Source of the DNA: Gammaproteobacteria bacterium
GTDB taxonomy: Bacteria > Pseudomonadota > Gammaproteobacteria > Porifericomitales > Porifericomitaceae
Reading direction: 5' to 3'
Assembly (NCBI GenBank): GCA_028817255.1
Contig: JAPPQA010000170.1
Location: forward strand, 1-7,200
DNA length: 7,200 bases
The position numbers and the translations under genes were made by a program. The notes under the pieces were generated by a model, which saw nothing but the letters and a program-made list of their open reading frames with translations, had not been told where the DNA came from and searched no databases. Below are positions 1-5,884 of this stretch, piece by piece; within the stretch, counting starts at the first letter, position 1; each line of letters begins with the position of its first letter.

Positions 1-396
1 GGAGACCGCATCCCGGGCATCCCGCTGCATTCCATCAAGGGCCTGCTGGAGTTTGCGACACCGACCCGCATCAAGGATTCGGACACGCCGCCCACGATGC
101 GGATCGGCGCCGAGTGGAGCTACAGTTCTTCCCGCTACCTGCGCGGCGACGAATCCAACGAGGACGATCCTTTGGGCGGCTACTTCCTCTTGAACCTGTA
201 CACCGAATACCGCCCCCTGCCCTCGGTCGGATTATTCCTGCGCATAGACAACGTGCTGGACAAAGAGTACGAGACCTTCGGCCTCTACGGAGAAGCCGAC
301 GAAGTTCCGGCCCTTGAAGCTCGCGACTACGGCAGCCGCTTCGTCTCCCCCGGCGCCCCCCGCGCCGGCTACCTGGGCATCCGCATCTCGATGTAG
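1..396 (+). CDS. TonB-dependent outer-membrane receptor, C-terminal part (5' end outside window)
   Basis: The reading frame is open from the first base, and 131 C-terminal residues are visible before a TAG stop. The product would be the end of an outer-membrane beta-barrel that imports a ligand (siderophore, cobalamin, sugar or similar) using TonB energy. The signs are a 'GIPLHSIKG' strand near the start, alternating aromatic strands ('YFLLNLYTEYRP'), and the near-universal late motif 'LRIDNVLDKEYETFG', followed by 'SRFVSPGAPRAGYLGIRISM'. The 'N-x-x-D-K-x-Y' motif and the closing 'PGAPR' strand are typical of this family. The ligand cannot be inferred from this part. The last residue is Met, whereas most such barrels end in Phe or Trp. 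No terminator is obvious after the stop. The family call is firm; only the upstream part is missing. Confidence 0.93.
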   Translation, partial: GDRIPGIPLHSIKGLLEFATPTRIKDSDTPPTMRIGAEWSYSSSRYLRGDESNEDDPLGGYFLLNLYTEYRPLPSVGLFLRIDNVLDKEYETFGLYGEADEVPALEARDYGSRFVSPGAPRAGYLGIRISM

Positions 397-476
397 GAAA
401 AACCAGAACATGGCCTTAGAGACCATGAAAATGCACGTGACGGCGCAATTCCGCTAAGTCGCCGCCGCCTTCTCGA

Positions 477-1388
477 ATGCAATCCAAGCTTGCCTATAAC
501 ATCGTCGCGCTGAAAGGCAAGAACGGGATTCCCATTTCGCCGATCCCGGCAGTCAACGTCGCTTCCGTGCCGCAGCGCAGCCCATTGCGTTATCCTGGCG
601 GTAAAACCTGGCTGGTGCCTCATATCCGCGCCTGGCTTGGCTCTTTCGCGCAGCCGCCGCCACTGCTCGTAGAACCATTTGCCGGAGGCGGGATCGTATC
701 GCTCACTGCGGTAATGGAGGGCTTGGCGGATCATTGCCTCATGACCGAGATAGATCATGACGTAGCGGCCTTTTGGCATGCCGTCATACACCACGGCCCC
801 GCTCTTTGCGACAGAATTTTGCGCTTCCAACCTACACGTACCGCCGTGGAAGAGCTCTTGAACAGCACCCCGACCGACGTGCTGGAACACGGATTCCGCA
901 CCCTCGTACTCAACCGCACGCGCCGCGGCGGCATACTCGCCCCGGGGGCATCTCTGTCGCGTACCGGCGAAAACGGGAAAGGAATTGCATCGCGTTGGTA
1001 TTCCTGGACTATCGTGCGGCGCATAAAAGCGATCGGAGCGCACGCCGACCGCATCCGTTTCTGCGAAACGGACGGACTCGCCTTCCTCAAGACCATTGTC
1101 GAGCTCTCCGACACCAAGATCGCAGCCTTCATTGACCCGCCATATACCGCAGGCGGCAAACGCGCCGGCCGGCGACTTTACGCGCACAACGACATTGACC
1201 ATTCGCGCCTCTTCCAAATTCTTGCTGACAGCAACGCCGATTTCCTGATGACCTATGACCAGTCGCCCGAGATCCTGGCCCTCGTTCGCAGACACCGGTT
1301 CCATGCAGTCCAGGTGCTGATGAAGAACACGCATCACGCTCGGATACCAGAGATCGTTATCACGCCGAAACCCGTATTCGAACAGTGA
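477..1388 (+). CDS. D12-class DNA N6-adenine methyltransferase (modification subunit of a type II R-M system)
   Basis: This 303-aa protein transfers a methyl group from SAM to N6 of adenine in a specific DNA site, protecting host DNA from the endonuclease encoded next. Motif order is that of the Dam/D12 (alpha) class: 'RYPGGKTW' at residues 38-45 (motif X), 'VEPFAGGG' at 65-72 (SAM-binding motif I), 'MTEID' at 89-93 (acidic SAM-ribose contact), 'LNRTRRGGI' at 145-153, and catalytic 'DPPY' at 220-223 (motif IV). Length fits the family. Its TGA stop overlaps the GTG start of the next gene, so translation is probably coupled and methylase is made first. The start is uncertain. ATG 477 lacks a visible ribosome-binding site and adds about 30 residues before motif X. 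GTG 567, just before 'PQRSPLRYPGGK', is a plausible shorter start (273 aa). A TATAAC at 495-500 would suit that shorter form. Confidence 0.92.
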   Translation: MQSKLAYNIVALKGKNGIPISPIPAVNVASVPQRSPLRYPGGKTWLVPHIRAWLGSFAQPPPLLVEPFAGGGIVSLTAVMEGLADHCLMTEIDHDVAAFWHAVIHHGPALCDRILRFQPTRTAVEELLNSTPTDVLEHGFRTLVLNRTRRGGILAPGASLSRTGENGKGIASRWYSWTIVRRIKAIGAHADRIRFCETDGLAFLKTIVELSDTKIAAFIDPPYTAGGKRAGRRLYAHNDIDHSRLFQILADSNADFLMTYDQSPEILALVRRHRFHAVQVLMKNTHHARIPEIVITPKPVFEQ

Positions 1389-2299
1389 GCCCGCAACGTC
1401 GCAATCCCGGCAAGCGTCCCGAGCGCTACGGAATTGCCGAATGGTATGGGCATGTTTTTACGGCACTTAGCGCCGCCGAGCGCCAGGATTTTGCGGCAAA
1501 AACTAAAAAGGGGAACAGGCCGCCGTGCCCATTCCAGGCCGGCAAACCGCCTTGCACCAAGGCTGGGGGCGTTTGCTCAATCCAACGCTACCGGAAAACG
1601 GGCCATGATCGAATTGGCGAGGCAGTCGGCGAGCCGGTAATTACCTGCCCTAAGCGCTTTGACGAGGAGTCATTGCTGGTCCGTTGGCTGGCGAAAATTG
1701 CCCAACTTGCCCCGAGGACCATAAAGGTTGCAAGAGAAGTGTCATTCATGCACGGCACCAGCACCGATAAGCCCGCGGGAAAAATAGACCTGGTTGTCGC
1801 AGGAAACAGCGATAATCAATTCAAGTGGTACGCGCTTGAAATTCAAGCCGTCTATGTTTCCGGCAAGGCCATGGGCACCTACTTCCAATCGCTTCTCAAC
1901 GACGATTTCGCCGCACCTCCTTTTCCCGATGCAATCCGTCGCCCAGACTGGCGGTCATCGAGCGCCAAACGGCTCATGCCTCAGTTGCAAATCAAGGTGC
2001 CGACCATACGCCGCTGGGGTTCAAAAATCGCTGTCACAGTGGACCGTCCATTCTTCAAGGCCATCGGCGGGCCAAGCGACGAACCGAAGCAAGACCTTGG
2101 CGACGGCGACATCATCTGGCTTGTTCCTAAACTGCATCGCATTGGAAACCGGTTCAAGTTGCTCCGCGACCACTGGGAGATACTTACGCTTGAGGACTCC
2201 AGCGATAAACTTCTGGCATCCGAGACAATCTCACAACAACAATTCGTAAAAGTTCTGCGAAGCAAGTTGGAGCCTCTCGCTCCCAGATCGGCAACCTGA
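1385..2299 (+). CDS. NotI-family type II restriction endonuclease
   Basis: This 304-aa protein is predicted to cut unmethylated DNA at the site protected by the upstream methylase. It resembles NotI in several ordered places. 'YGIAEWYGHVF' at residues 15-25 resembles the N-terminal 'FIAEFFGH' of NotI. Four cysteines, C48 ('PCPF'), C57, C64 ('GVCSI') and C88 ('TCPKRF'), match the Cys4 metal-binding fold that in NotI holds an iron atom and contributes to DNA binding. A PD-(D/E)xK-type core follows: E118, D135 in 'KIDLVV', and E152-x-Q154 in 'ALEIQAV', as in the 'LEIQ' of NotI. The usual Lys is replaced by Gln, as in NotI. The GTG start lies inside the methylase stop (GTGA). The protein is shorter than NotI (about 380 aa), mainly after the catalytic core, so the specificity regions may differ. 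The NotI comparison is from memory, without an alignment. Confidence 0.85.
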   Translation: MSPQRRNPGKRPERYGIAEWYGHVFTALSAAERQDFAAKTKKGNRPPCPFQAGKPPCTKAGGVCSIQRYRKTGHDRIGEAVGEPVITCPKRFDEESLLVRWLAKIAQLAPRTIKVAREVSFMHGTSTDKPAGKIDLVVAGNSDNQFKWYALEIQAVYVSGKAMGTYFQSLLNDDFAAPPFPDAIRRPDWRSSSAKRLMPQLQIKVPTIRRWGSKIAVTVDRPFFKAIGGPSDEPKQDLGDGDIIWLVPKLHRIGNRFKLLRDHWEILTLEDSSDKLLASETISQQQFVKVLRSKLEPLAPRSAT

Positions 2300-2348
2300 C
2301 GAGTCGAAAAGTATGGGATGCTCTGATTAAAGCGGCAGCGCATAATTC

Positions 2349-2376
2349 CGCTATTCCTGCGAAAGCAGGAATCCAG
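2349..2376 (+). repeat. Dispersed hairpin repeat, left copy
   Basis: This 28-nt unit contains a perfect 8-bp stem, ATTCCTGC and GCAGGAAT, closed by a GAAA tetraloop (GNRA type), then CCAG. The right copy at 2463-2490 is its reverse complement with a single difference near one end. Similar ATTCC...GGAAT hairpins are dispersed intergenic repeats in many proteobacterial genomes. Their accidental translation gives peptides such as 'LDSCFRRN', seen here in two spurious frames. Confidence 0.85.
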
Positions 2377-2462
2377 CATAGAAAGCGCGCGCTTCGCGCT
2401 CCTTTTAAGGCAGGCGCGGGCCGCCAGGCGTCGCAATGTGCGCGTTCCGCGCTCTATTTGCA

Positions 2463-2490
2463 CTGGATTCCTGCTTTCGCAGGAATGGCG
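2463..2490 (-). repeat. Dispersed hairpin repeat, right copy (inverted)
   Basis: This is the inverted partner of the repeat at 2349-2376, matching at 27 of 28 positions. The stem is 2467-2474 paired with 2479-2486. Read on the + strand the loop is TTTC, and on the - strand it is GAAA. Because the GAAA tetraloop forms only in the - strand transcript here, this copy would fold best in RNA reading through from the kinase-NUDIX gene. The left copy would fold best in RNA from the restriction operon. Confidence 0.85.
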
Positions 2491-2581
2491 AAGAGAAGAT
2501 GCGCGCCGGGATATGTTTTAATCAGAGTATCCTATGGTCTTGCGTGCTTCCTTATGCGGGGAGAGGCTTTGCCTATTCCCC

Positions 2582-3955
2582 TTACAAGAGGCGCAAAGTG
2601 ACATTGCGGGCATCTTTGAAGAGGCACTCCCGCAACAGTTCCACGGACCAGGGATCGGTGATCCTTTTGGCTTCCACGTCCCGCATGAGCTCGTCGGACT
2701 CGGTAAAACTGCCGCTCAGCGAAGCGCCGCTCTTTTCGAGGAACTCCGTCCTGTTGAGAACGATCACGATATCGTCTGTCTTTGCCCGCCATTCGTATGC
2801 AATCGCGGCGTGCTTTGCGGTACGCTCGCCTGCGTCCATATAGACGGCTCCTATGAGCCGCAGGTCGCCTGGACTTACGCTTAGTCTAAGCTCTTCCTGC
2901 AGCTCGCGCCTCGCGCACTGTATGATGGCATTCCCGTCGACGGCGTCTTCTTGGCGGACATGACCCCCGGCCCAGATAACGAATTTCCCGTGCAAGGGGT
3001 TTGCCGCGGACTTCTCTCTGCGCTGCAACTTGAGCACGGCGCCGGTTGCATTGCGAACGACGACTATAGGCAGAGCCTGAACGAGGCTGGGGTTCTCTTC
3101 CACATCCTTGCGCAACCCGAACTCTCCGGCATTTGTGAACAGGCCGGCCAGGGCGGATGCCTCCAGCGCATCCAGGCAAGGTCTCTTGGAGAACAACTCC
3201 TTGACCTTGTTTTTAGGAAGTACGAGTATCTCCTCCTTGATCTGCTCTTCGATCAGCGCCAATACGATGTCGGCCACGATTTCCACAGTTTTCTTCGGTT
3301 TGCCCCGCAGTTCCTTCGATGAAGTATTTATAGGGTAGAACCGAAAGTCATTCTCAAGCCGCTTCATGCAATCGCGATTGGAGCTATTGATTTGCTTGAG
3401 GACACTCTCGTTCATAATAGATCCTCCAGAGTCTCCGTTTTTTATTACCGGCAAATACCCTTGTTCCCGCTCTATGGCGTCTTTAGGAGCGGCCGTCATT
3501 ACGAATACGGCGGAGAGCCTGTTTCGCCAGTCGTTAATGAGCAGGAATCGTTCTATGCTCTCTTTATCCGCGGGACTAATTCGCGCGAGCCGCTCCATCG
3601 TCGTTATCCAGCAGATAGAGTCAAATATGCCCCGGTCGAGGATAAGGATATCGGGATCGCCTGCCCCAGGAGGAACCTGGGTCTTTTCCAGGATTTGCGC
3701 CAGCGTGGTGCATGCGGTCCATACATTGAAATTCGCATGTTTTTTGTCACGAATGGGGCAGACGGAGGCCCGTTCCATGATGATTTCTGCACGGAACCCG
3801 CAACGATTCAGGAAGGAGCGCAGTTGGTTCAACGTACTGGTCTTGCCAGCCTTGGGAACGCCCGCGAATTCCAGTACGATTGGTTTTCTTGCGTCTTGCC
3901 TGAAACTTTTGGCGGCGCGCTCGGCCCGGTTTTGCAGTTCTGACTTCAGGAACAT
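2582..3955 (-). CDS. P-loop nucleotide-kinase-like / NUDIX fusion protein, possible defence or nucleotide-metabolism factor
   Basis: This 457-aa protein has two domains. Residues 25-215 are a P-loop kinase-like fold with Walker A 'GVPKAGKT' (32-39) and a Walker B/DR motif 'DILILDRGIFD' (102-112), as in thymidylate and deoxynucleoside kinases. 'NDWRNRLSAVFVMTA' (141-155) gives a further beta strand. A helical linker follows (about 220-290). Residues 295-457 are a NUDIX hydrolase domain with 'IWAGGHV' (327-333) and 'RELQEEL' (350-356), which carries the metal-binding Glu pair. The NUDIX box departs from consensus: the segment between the first Glu (E336) and R350 is longer than the usual seven residues, and R357 replaces the usual Gly. 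Start ATG 3955 has AAGGAG three bases upstream, a good but close site. The gene converges on a restriction-modification operon. The substrate is unknown. Phosphorylating then hydrolysing a nucleotide, or sensing one, is possible. The domain calls are firm; the defence role is inferred from position. Confidence 0.85.
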   Translation of the reverse strand: MFLKSELQNRAERAAKSFRQDARKPIVLEFAGVPKAGKTSTLNQLRSFLNRCGFRAEIIMERASVCPIRDKKHANFNVWTACTTLAQILEKTQVPPGAGDPDILILDRGIFDSICWITTMERLARISPADKESIERFLLINDWRNRLSAVFVMTAAPKDAIEREQGYLPVIKNGDSGGSIMNESVLKQINSSNRDCMKRLENDFRFYPINTSSKELRGKPKKTVEIVADIVLALIEEQIKEEILVLPKNKVKELFSKRPCLDALEASALAGLFTNAGEFGLRKDVEENPSLVQALPIVVVRNATGAVLKLQRREKSAANPLHGKFVIWAGGHVRQEDAVDGNAIIQCARRELQEELRLSVSPGDLRLIGAVYMDAGERTAKHAAIAYEWRAKTDDIVIVLNRTEFLEKSGASLSGSFTESDELMRDVEAKRITDPWSVELLRECLFKDARNVTLRLL

Positions 3956-3977
3956 GCGCTCCTTTCGTTAATATCCG

Positions 3978-3994
3978 TGCGGCAACCTGCCGCA
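3978..3994. other. Perfect hairpin in the leader of the kinase-NUDIX gene
   Basis: TGCGGCA and TGCCGCA form a 7-bp stem around a 3-nt ACC loop, 22 bases before the kinase-NUDIX start codon. No U-run follows on the - strand, so it is a poor intrinsic terminator for the upstream propeller gene. It could be an operator or a leader structure, or chance in G+C-rich DNA. Confidence 0.4.
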
Positions 3995-4061
3995 TCGGCG
4001 AATTCGCTGCGCAAGCGGCGGGCAGGCAGAAATTCGAAGTCGCTCTTGTAAAGGCCAATAT

Positions 4062-4077
4062 CCATGACCATTCATGG
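4062..4077. other. Small palindromic hairpin directly after the propeller-gene stop
   Basis: CCATGA and TCATGG pair across a 4-nt CCAT loop, immediately after the TAG stop of the - strand beta-propeller gene. The stem is short (6 bp) and no T-run follows, so it is at best a weak transcript-end structure. Confidence 0.25.
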
Positions 4078-5049
4078 CTACTGGCCGGCGCCCTGGAACG
4101 CCGCGCTCAGATCGAAGGCCGTGATCTTGTTCTCCAGCATCTCGGGCAGGATCAGCCGATCGGTGGCGGGGAAAAAGGCGATGTCCGCCGCCCCCTTGGG
4201 GAAACTCATCAGCCGCTCTGCCTTGCCGCCGGCGATGCGATAAACGAGACCCGCGACCCAGTCGGTGACGATATACCCGCCCCGGCCATCGGCCTCGAGG
4301 CCATCCAGGTTGCCCAGCGATTCGCCCATGAGATCGGTGCGCTCGCCCGTGTTCAGGTCCAGCGCGAACACCCGGCCGGGCATTTCGGTGCTGAAATCTT
4401 CCCGAATGCCGGGCCCCCAGGAGGCAACGATCAGCCTGTTCCCCTGCACCAGCAAGCCGTTGGGATGCTCAACCACGCCGCCCTCGGCGAAGACGGACAG
4501 ACGGCCGTCGTCGTAGCGGTGGATATGGCCGGTCAGCATATCCGAGACATAGACCGAGCCGTCTTCGCCGCAGGCGACATCGTTGAGAAACTTCGCGCCC
4601 GGGACCGCAACCTCATGAACGGTCTCGCCGGTGGCGATGCGAATGCCCAACAGGCGGTCTATATCCGAAACCCACAGCGTGCCCCCGTGGCTGCGCATGC
4701 CCTTGGGCGCGCTCAGCCCGGTAACCCACTTAAGCTCCAGGATTTCGCCGGCGACGTTCATTTTCGATATAAAGCCGTCGCCGTCTTTGGCGCCGGCGCC
4801 GCCCGCGCCCATCTGGGATACGAACAGCAGTCCGGAATCCTCGTCGTAGTAGGCACTCTCCGGCGCCTGCACTCCCTCGGCCTGGCCGACGCTCCAGACG
4901 GCAGGATAGGAAGAATCCCCGGAATCCCCGGCATATGCGGCAACGGCGCAACAGCAGAGCAGCGCCGCGCCCAAGGTGCGACCCAGGACGCTACCCAGGG
5001 CGCGACAAGGCATCGCGGCGAATATTGCAACGTGTGTTCTGGCAGTCAT
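4078..5049 (-). CDS. Exported SMP-30/gluconolactonase-like six-bladed beta-propeller protein
   Basis: This 323-aa protein begins with a signal peptide: an arginine-containing n-region, a hydrophobic 'LGAALLCCCAVAA' core, and a probable cut after A40 ('AYA-GDSGD'). The mature part is a run of beta-propeller blades. 'APESAYYDEDSG' (62-73), 'APKGMRSHGGTLWVSD' (114-129), 'FLNDVACGEDGSVYVSD' (154-170), 'HPNGLLV' (195-201) and 'GNLDGLEADG' (246-255) are SMP-30/gluconolactonase/strictosidine-synthase-like signatures. E64, N156 and D249 are candidate equivalents of the metal-binding Glu, Asn and Asp of SMP-30. The likely role is a periplasmic lactonase or a non-catalytic propeller; the substrate is unknown. 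ATG 5049 is preferred because AAGGGGG lies 7-8 bases upstream on the - strand; an internal Met13 is the alternative. The gene is followed by a 122-bp gap before the kinase-NUDIX gene on the same strand. Confidence 0.85.
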   Translation of the reverse strand: MTARTHVAIFAAMPCRALGSVLGRTLGAALLCCCAVAAYAGDSGDSSYPAVWSVGQAEGVQAPESAYYDEDSGLLFVSQMGAGGAGAKDGDGFISKMNVAGEILELKWVTGLSAPKGMRSHGGTLWVSDIDRLLGIRIATGETVHEVAVPGAKFLNDVACGEDGSVYVSDMLTGHIHRYDDGRLSVFAEGGVVEHPNGLLVQGNRLIVASWGPGIREDFSTEMPGRVFALDLNTGERTDLMGESLGNLDGLEADGRGGYIVTDWVAGLVYRIAGGKAERLMSFPKGAADIAFFPATDRLILPEMLENKITAFDLSAAFQGAGQ

Positions 5050-5071
5050 GGCTTACCCCCTTTGCAATCGT

Positions 5072-5099
5072 GTTTCAAATGACGAACGGCTATTATAAT
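5072..5099 (+). promoter_or_regulatory. Predicted promoter of the cysteine-cluster protein gene
   Basis: A perfect TATAAT lies at 5094-5099. The best -35 is weak: GTTTCA at 5072-5077, 3 of 6 matches with a 16-base spacer. Transcription would start near 5106. With start codon ATG 5201 this leaves a leader of about 95 nt, and with ATG 5114 it would be nearly leaderless. Confidence 0.45.
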
Positions 5100-5120
5100 G
5101 CGCCCATGCCTCTATGACAG
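5092..5120 (-). promoter_or_regulatory. Predicted promoter of the beta-propeller gene
   Basis: On the - strand, CTGTCA (plus-strand 5115-5120, 4 of 6 matches to TTGACA) is followed after exactly 17 bases by a perfect TATAAT (plus-strand 5092-5097). Transcription would start near 5086, giving a leader of about 36 nt that contains the strong Shine-Dalgarno sequence. The -10 box overlaps the -10 box of the opposite promoter. Confidence 0.55.
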
Positions 5121-5129
5121 CGGGCCCGC

Positions 5130-5155
5130 GCAACGCAATCGCAATGCAATGCAAT
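5130..5155 (+). repeat. Short GCAAT pentanucleotide-like repeat
   Basis: Five consecutive near-identical units occur: GCAAC, GCAATC, then three perfect GCAAT copies at 5141-5155. They lie in the leader, or in the first codons if translation begins at ATG 5114, of the cysteine-cluster gene. The copy number is low, so this may be chance. Confidence 0.5.
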
Positions 5156-5200
5156 GGGGCCCGGGGGCGGACGGCGAATTGCGGCATGGAATCCCCGCGC

Positions 5201-5833
5201 ATGACAGACAAAATCGTATGGAGCGGGCGGCTGCTGGGGGTGCAACCCCGCATCCGTCTGCTGCGCTCTTTCGACCAGTGGCACCATGCCTACCTGGGCT
5301 ACTGCCTGTTCCTGGAAGGCAGCGTCGGGATGCGACAGGAGCGGTTCTCGGTGGGCGTGGGCGCCAAGGCCCATCAAAAACACGGCTTCCGGGCCGGCAT
5401 GGACGTCAAAGGCAAAGCGGCGCCCGTGCAGCGCCAGGAGACCGAGCCGGTGCAGATGTACAAGGCGAGCGGCATCCTGGCCGCCGCCACTCCGGCGATT
5501 GACACCGCCGGGGAGGGGCCGCCCTGGCTGGGGGTGCCGCCGGAACTGCCGGCCTACAGGGCGCGCGGGCACCGGCGGCTCGACCCGTGCACGTACCGGA
5601 GCGCGTGCGCCCGCTGCATGTGGGGCTGCCGAATGCCGGTGGAAATCACTCTGGACCATTGGAACCCCAGCAAAAAGAAATACCGCTTCGAGACCTTTTG
5701 CTACGGCCCGAAATCCTGCCCCGCGTACCGGGCCGGGAAATGCCGGACGGTGCCGGGCAGAAAGGGGATGGTATGGGAGGAAGAAGACTGGGTGGACGAG
5801 CAAATGACGGCACACCGGGGAGAGGACGAGTAG
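5201..5833 (+). CDS. Conserved uncharacterised protein with a C-terminal seven-cysteine cluster
   Basis: Counted from ATG 5201 the protein has 210 aa. The N-terminal half (about 5-100) reads as a small beta-rich domain ('GRLLGVQPRIRLLRSF', then 'FRAGMDVKGKAAPV') that could be OB-fold-like; this is inference. The C-terminal half holds C130, C136, C139, C143, C167, C173 and C181 with 'ACARCMWGCRMPVEI' and 'FETFCYGPKSCPAYR', consistent with zinc or Fe-S binding. It ends in an acidic tail 'EEEDWVDEQMTAHRGEDE'. The C-terminal half is dense in Cys, Trp and charged residues and resembles conserved hypothetical proteins I recall but cannot name. No signal peptide or membrane segment is seen, so it should be cytoplasmic. 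The frame is open from ATG 5114, with ATG 5186 a further candidate. I prefer 5201 because 'MTDKIVWSGRLL' looks like a genuine N-terminus and the extra 29 residues are low-complexity, but none of the starts has a strong ribosome-binding site. Confidence 0.75.
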   Translation: MTDKIVWSGRLLGVQPRIRLLRSFDQWHHAYLGYCLFLEGSVGMRQERFSVGVGAKAHQKHGFRAGMDVKGKAAPVQRQETEPVQMYKASGILAAATPAIDTAGEGPPWLGVPPELPAYRARGHRRLDPCTYRSACARCMWGCRMPVEITLDHWNPSKKKYRFETFCYGPKSCPAYRAGKCRTVPGRKGMVWEEEDWVDEQMTAHRGEDE

Positions 5834-5848
5834 CGGGCCGCGGCCTTT

Positions 5849-5857
5849 TGCTATAAT
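5849..5857 (+). promoter_or_regulatory. Extended -10 promoter of the FmdB-like/methyltransferase unit
   Basis: TGCTATAAT is a perfect extended -10 element (TGnTATAAT). No -35 box is recognisable 17 bases upstream, which extended -10 promoters tolerate. Transcription would start near 5864, about 21 bases before ATG 5885. A GGCCGCGGCC palindrome followed by TTTT (5836-5849) lies just upstream and may weakly end the preceding transcript. Confidence 0.6.
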
Positions 5858-5884
5858 GGCCTTCGTAGCGCGAGGATGCCGACG

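Larger units (their letters stand above)
2313..2535. repeat. MITE/BIME-like composite inverted-repeat element
   Basis: The outer arms, 19 nt at 2313-2331 and 2517-2535, are inverted copies matching at 17 of 19 positions (consensus ATRGGATRCTCTGATTAAA). Inside them sit two 28-nt inverted copies of a hairpin repeat (2349-2376 and 2463-2490). The centre contains smaller G+C-rich hairpins at 2384-2400 and 2440-2452. No transposase and no clear target-site duplication are visible. The element lies between two convergent genes, a common place for REP/BIME repeats, and its hairpins could end or stabilise transcripts from both sides. That role is inferred. Confidence 0.75.

Noticed and set aside
369..1337. 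Long open frame on the - strand opposite the methylase gene (322 aa)
   Set aside because: It has no recognisable family features and covers most of the methylase gene, whose D12 motifs are clear. It is a by-product of G+C-rich codon use.
1981..2463. - strand frame of 160 aa running from the repeat into the endonuclease gene
   Set aside because: It also contains 'LDSCFRRN' from the hairpin repeat and is antisense to the NotI-like gene; no ribosome-binding site or domain is seen.
2349..2490. Minimal CRISPR array of two hairpin repeats
   Set aside because: The two copies are inverted relative to each other and separated by 86 bases containing more palindromes, and no cas gene is present.
2436..2843. 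Open + strand frame starting in the intergenic repeat
   Set aside because: Its first part is translated repeat ('LDSCFRRN' type) and the rest is antisense to the kinase-NUDIX gene.
3366..3971. 201-aa + strand frame opposite the kinase domain
   Set aside because: It is antisense to the Walker A and Walker B coding region and shows no family signature.
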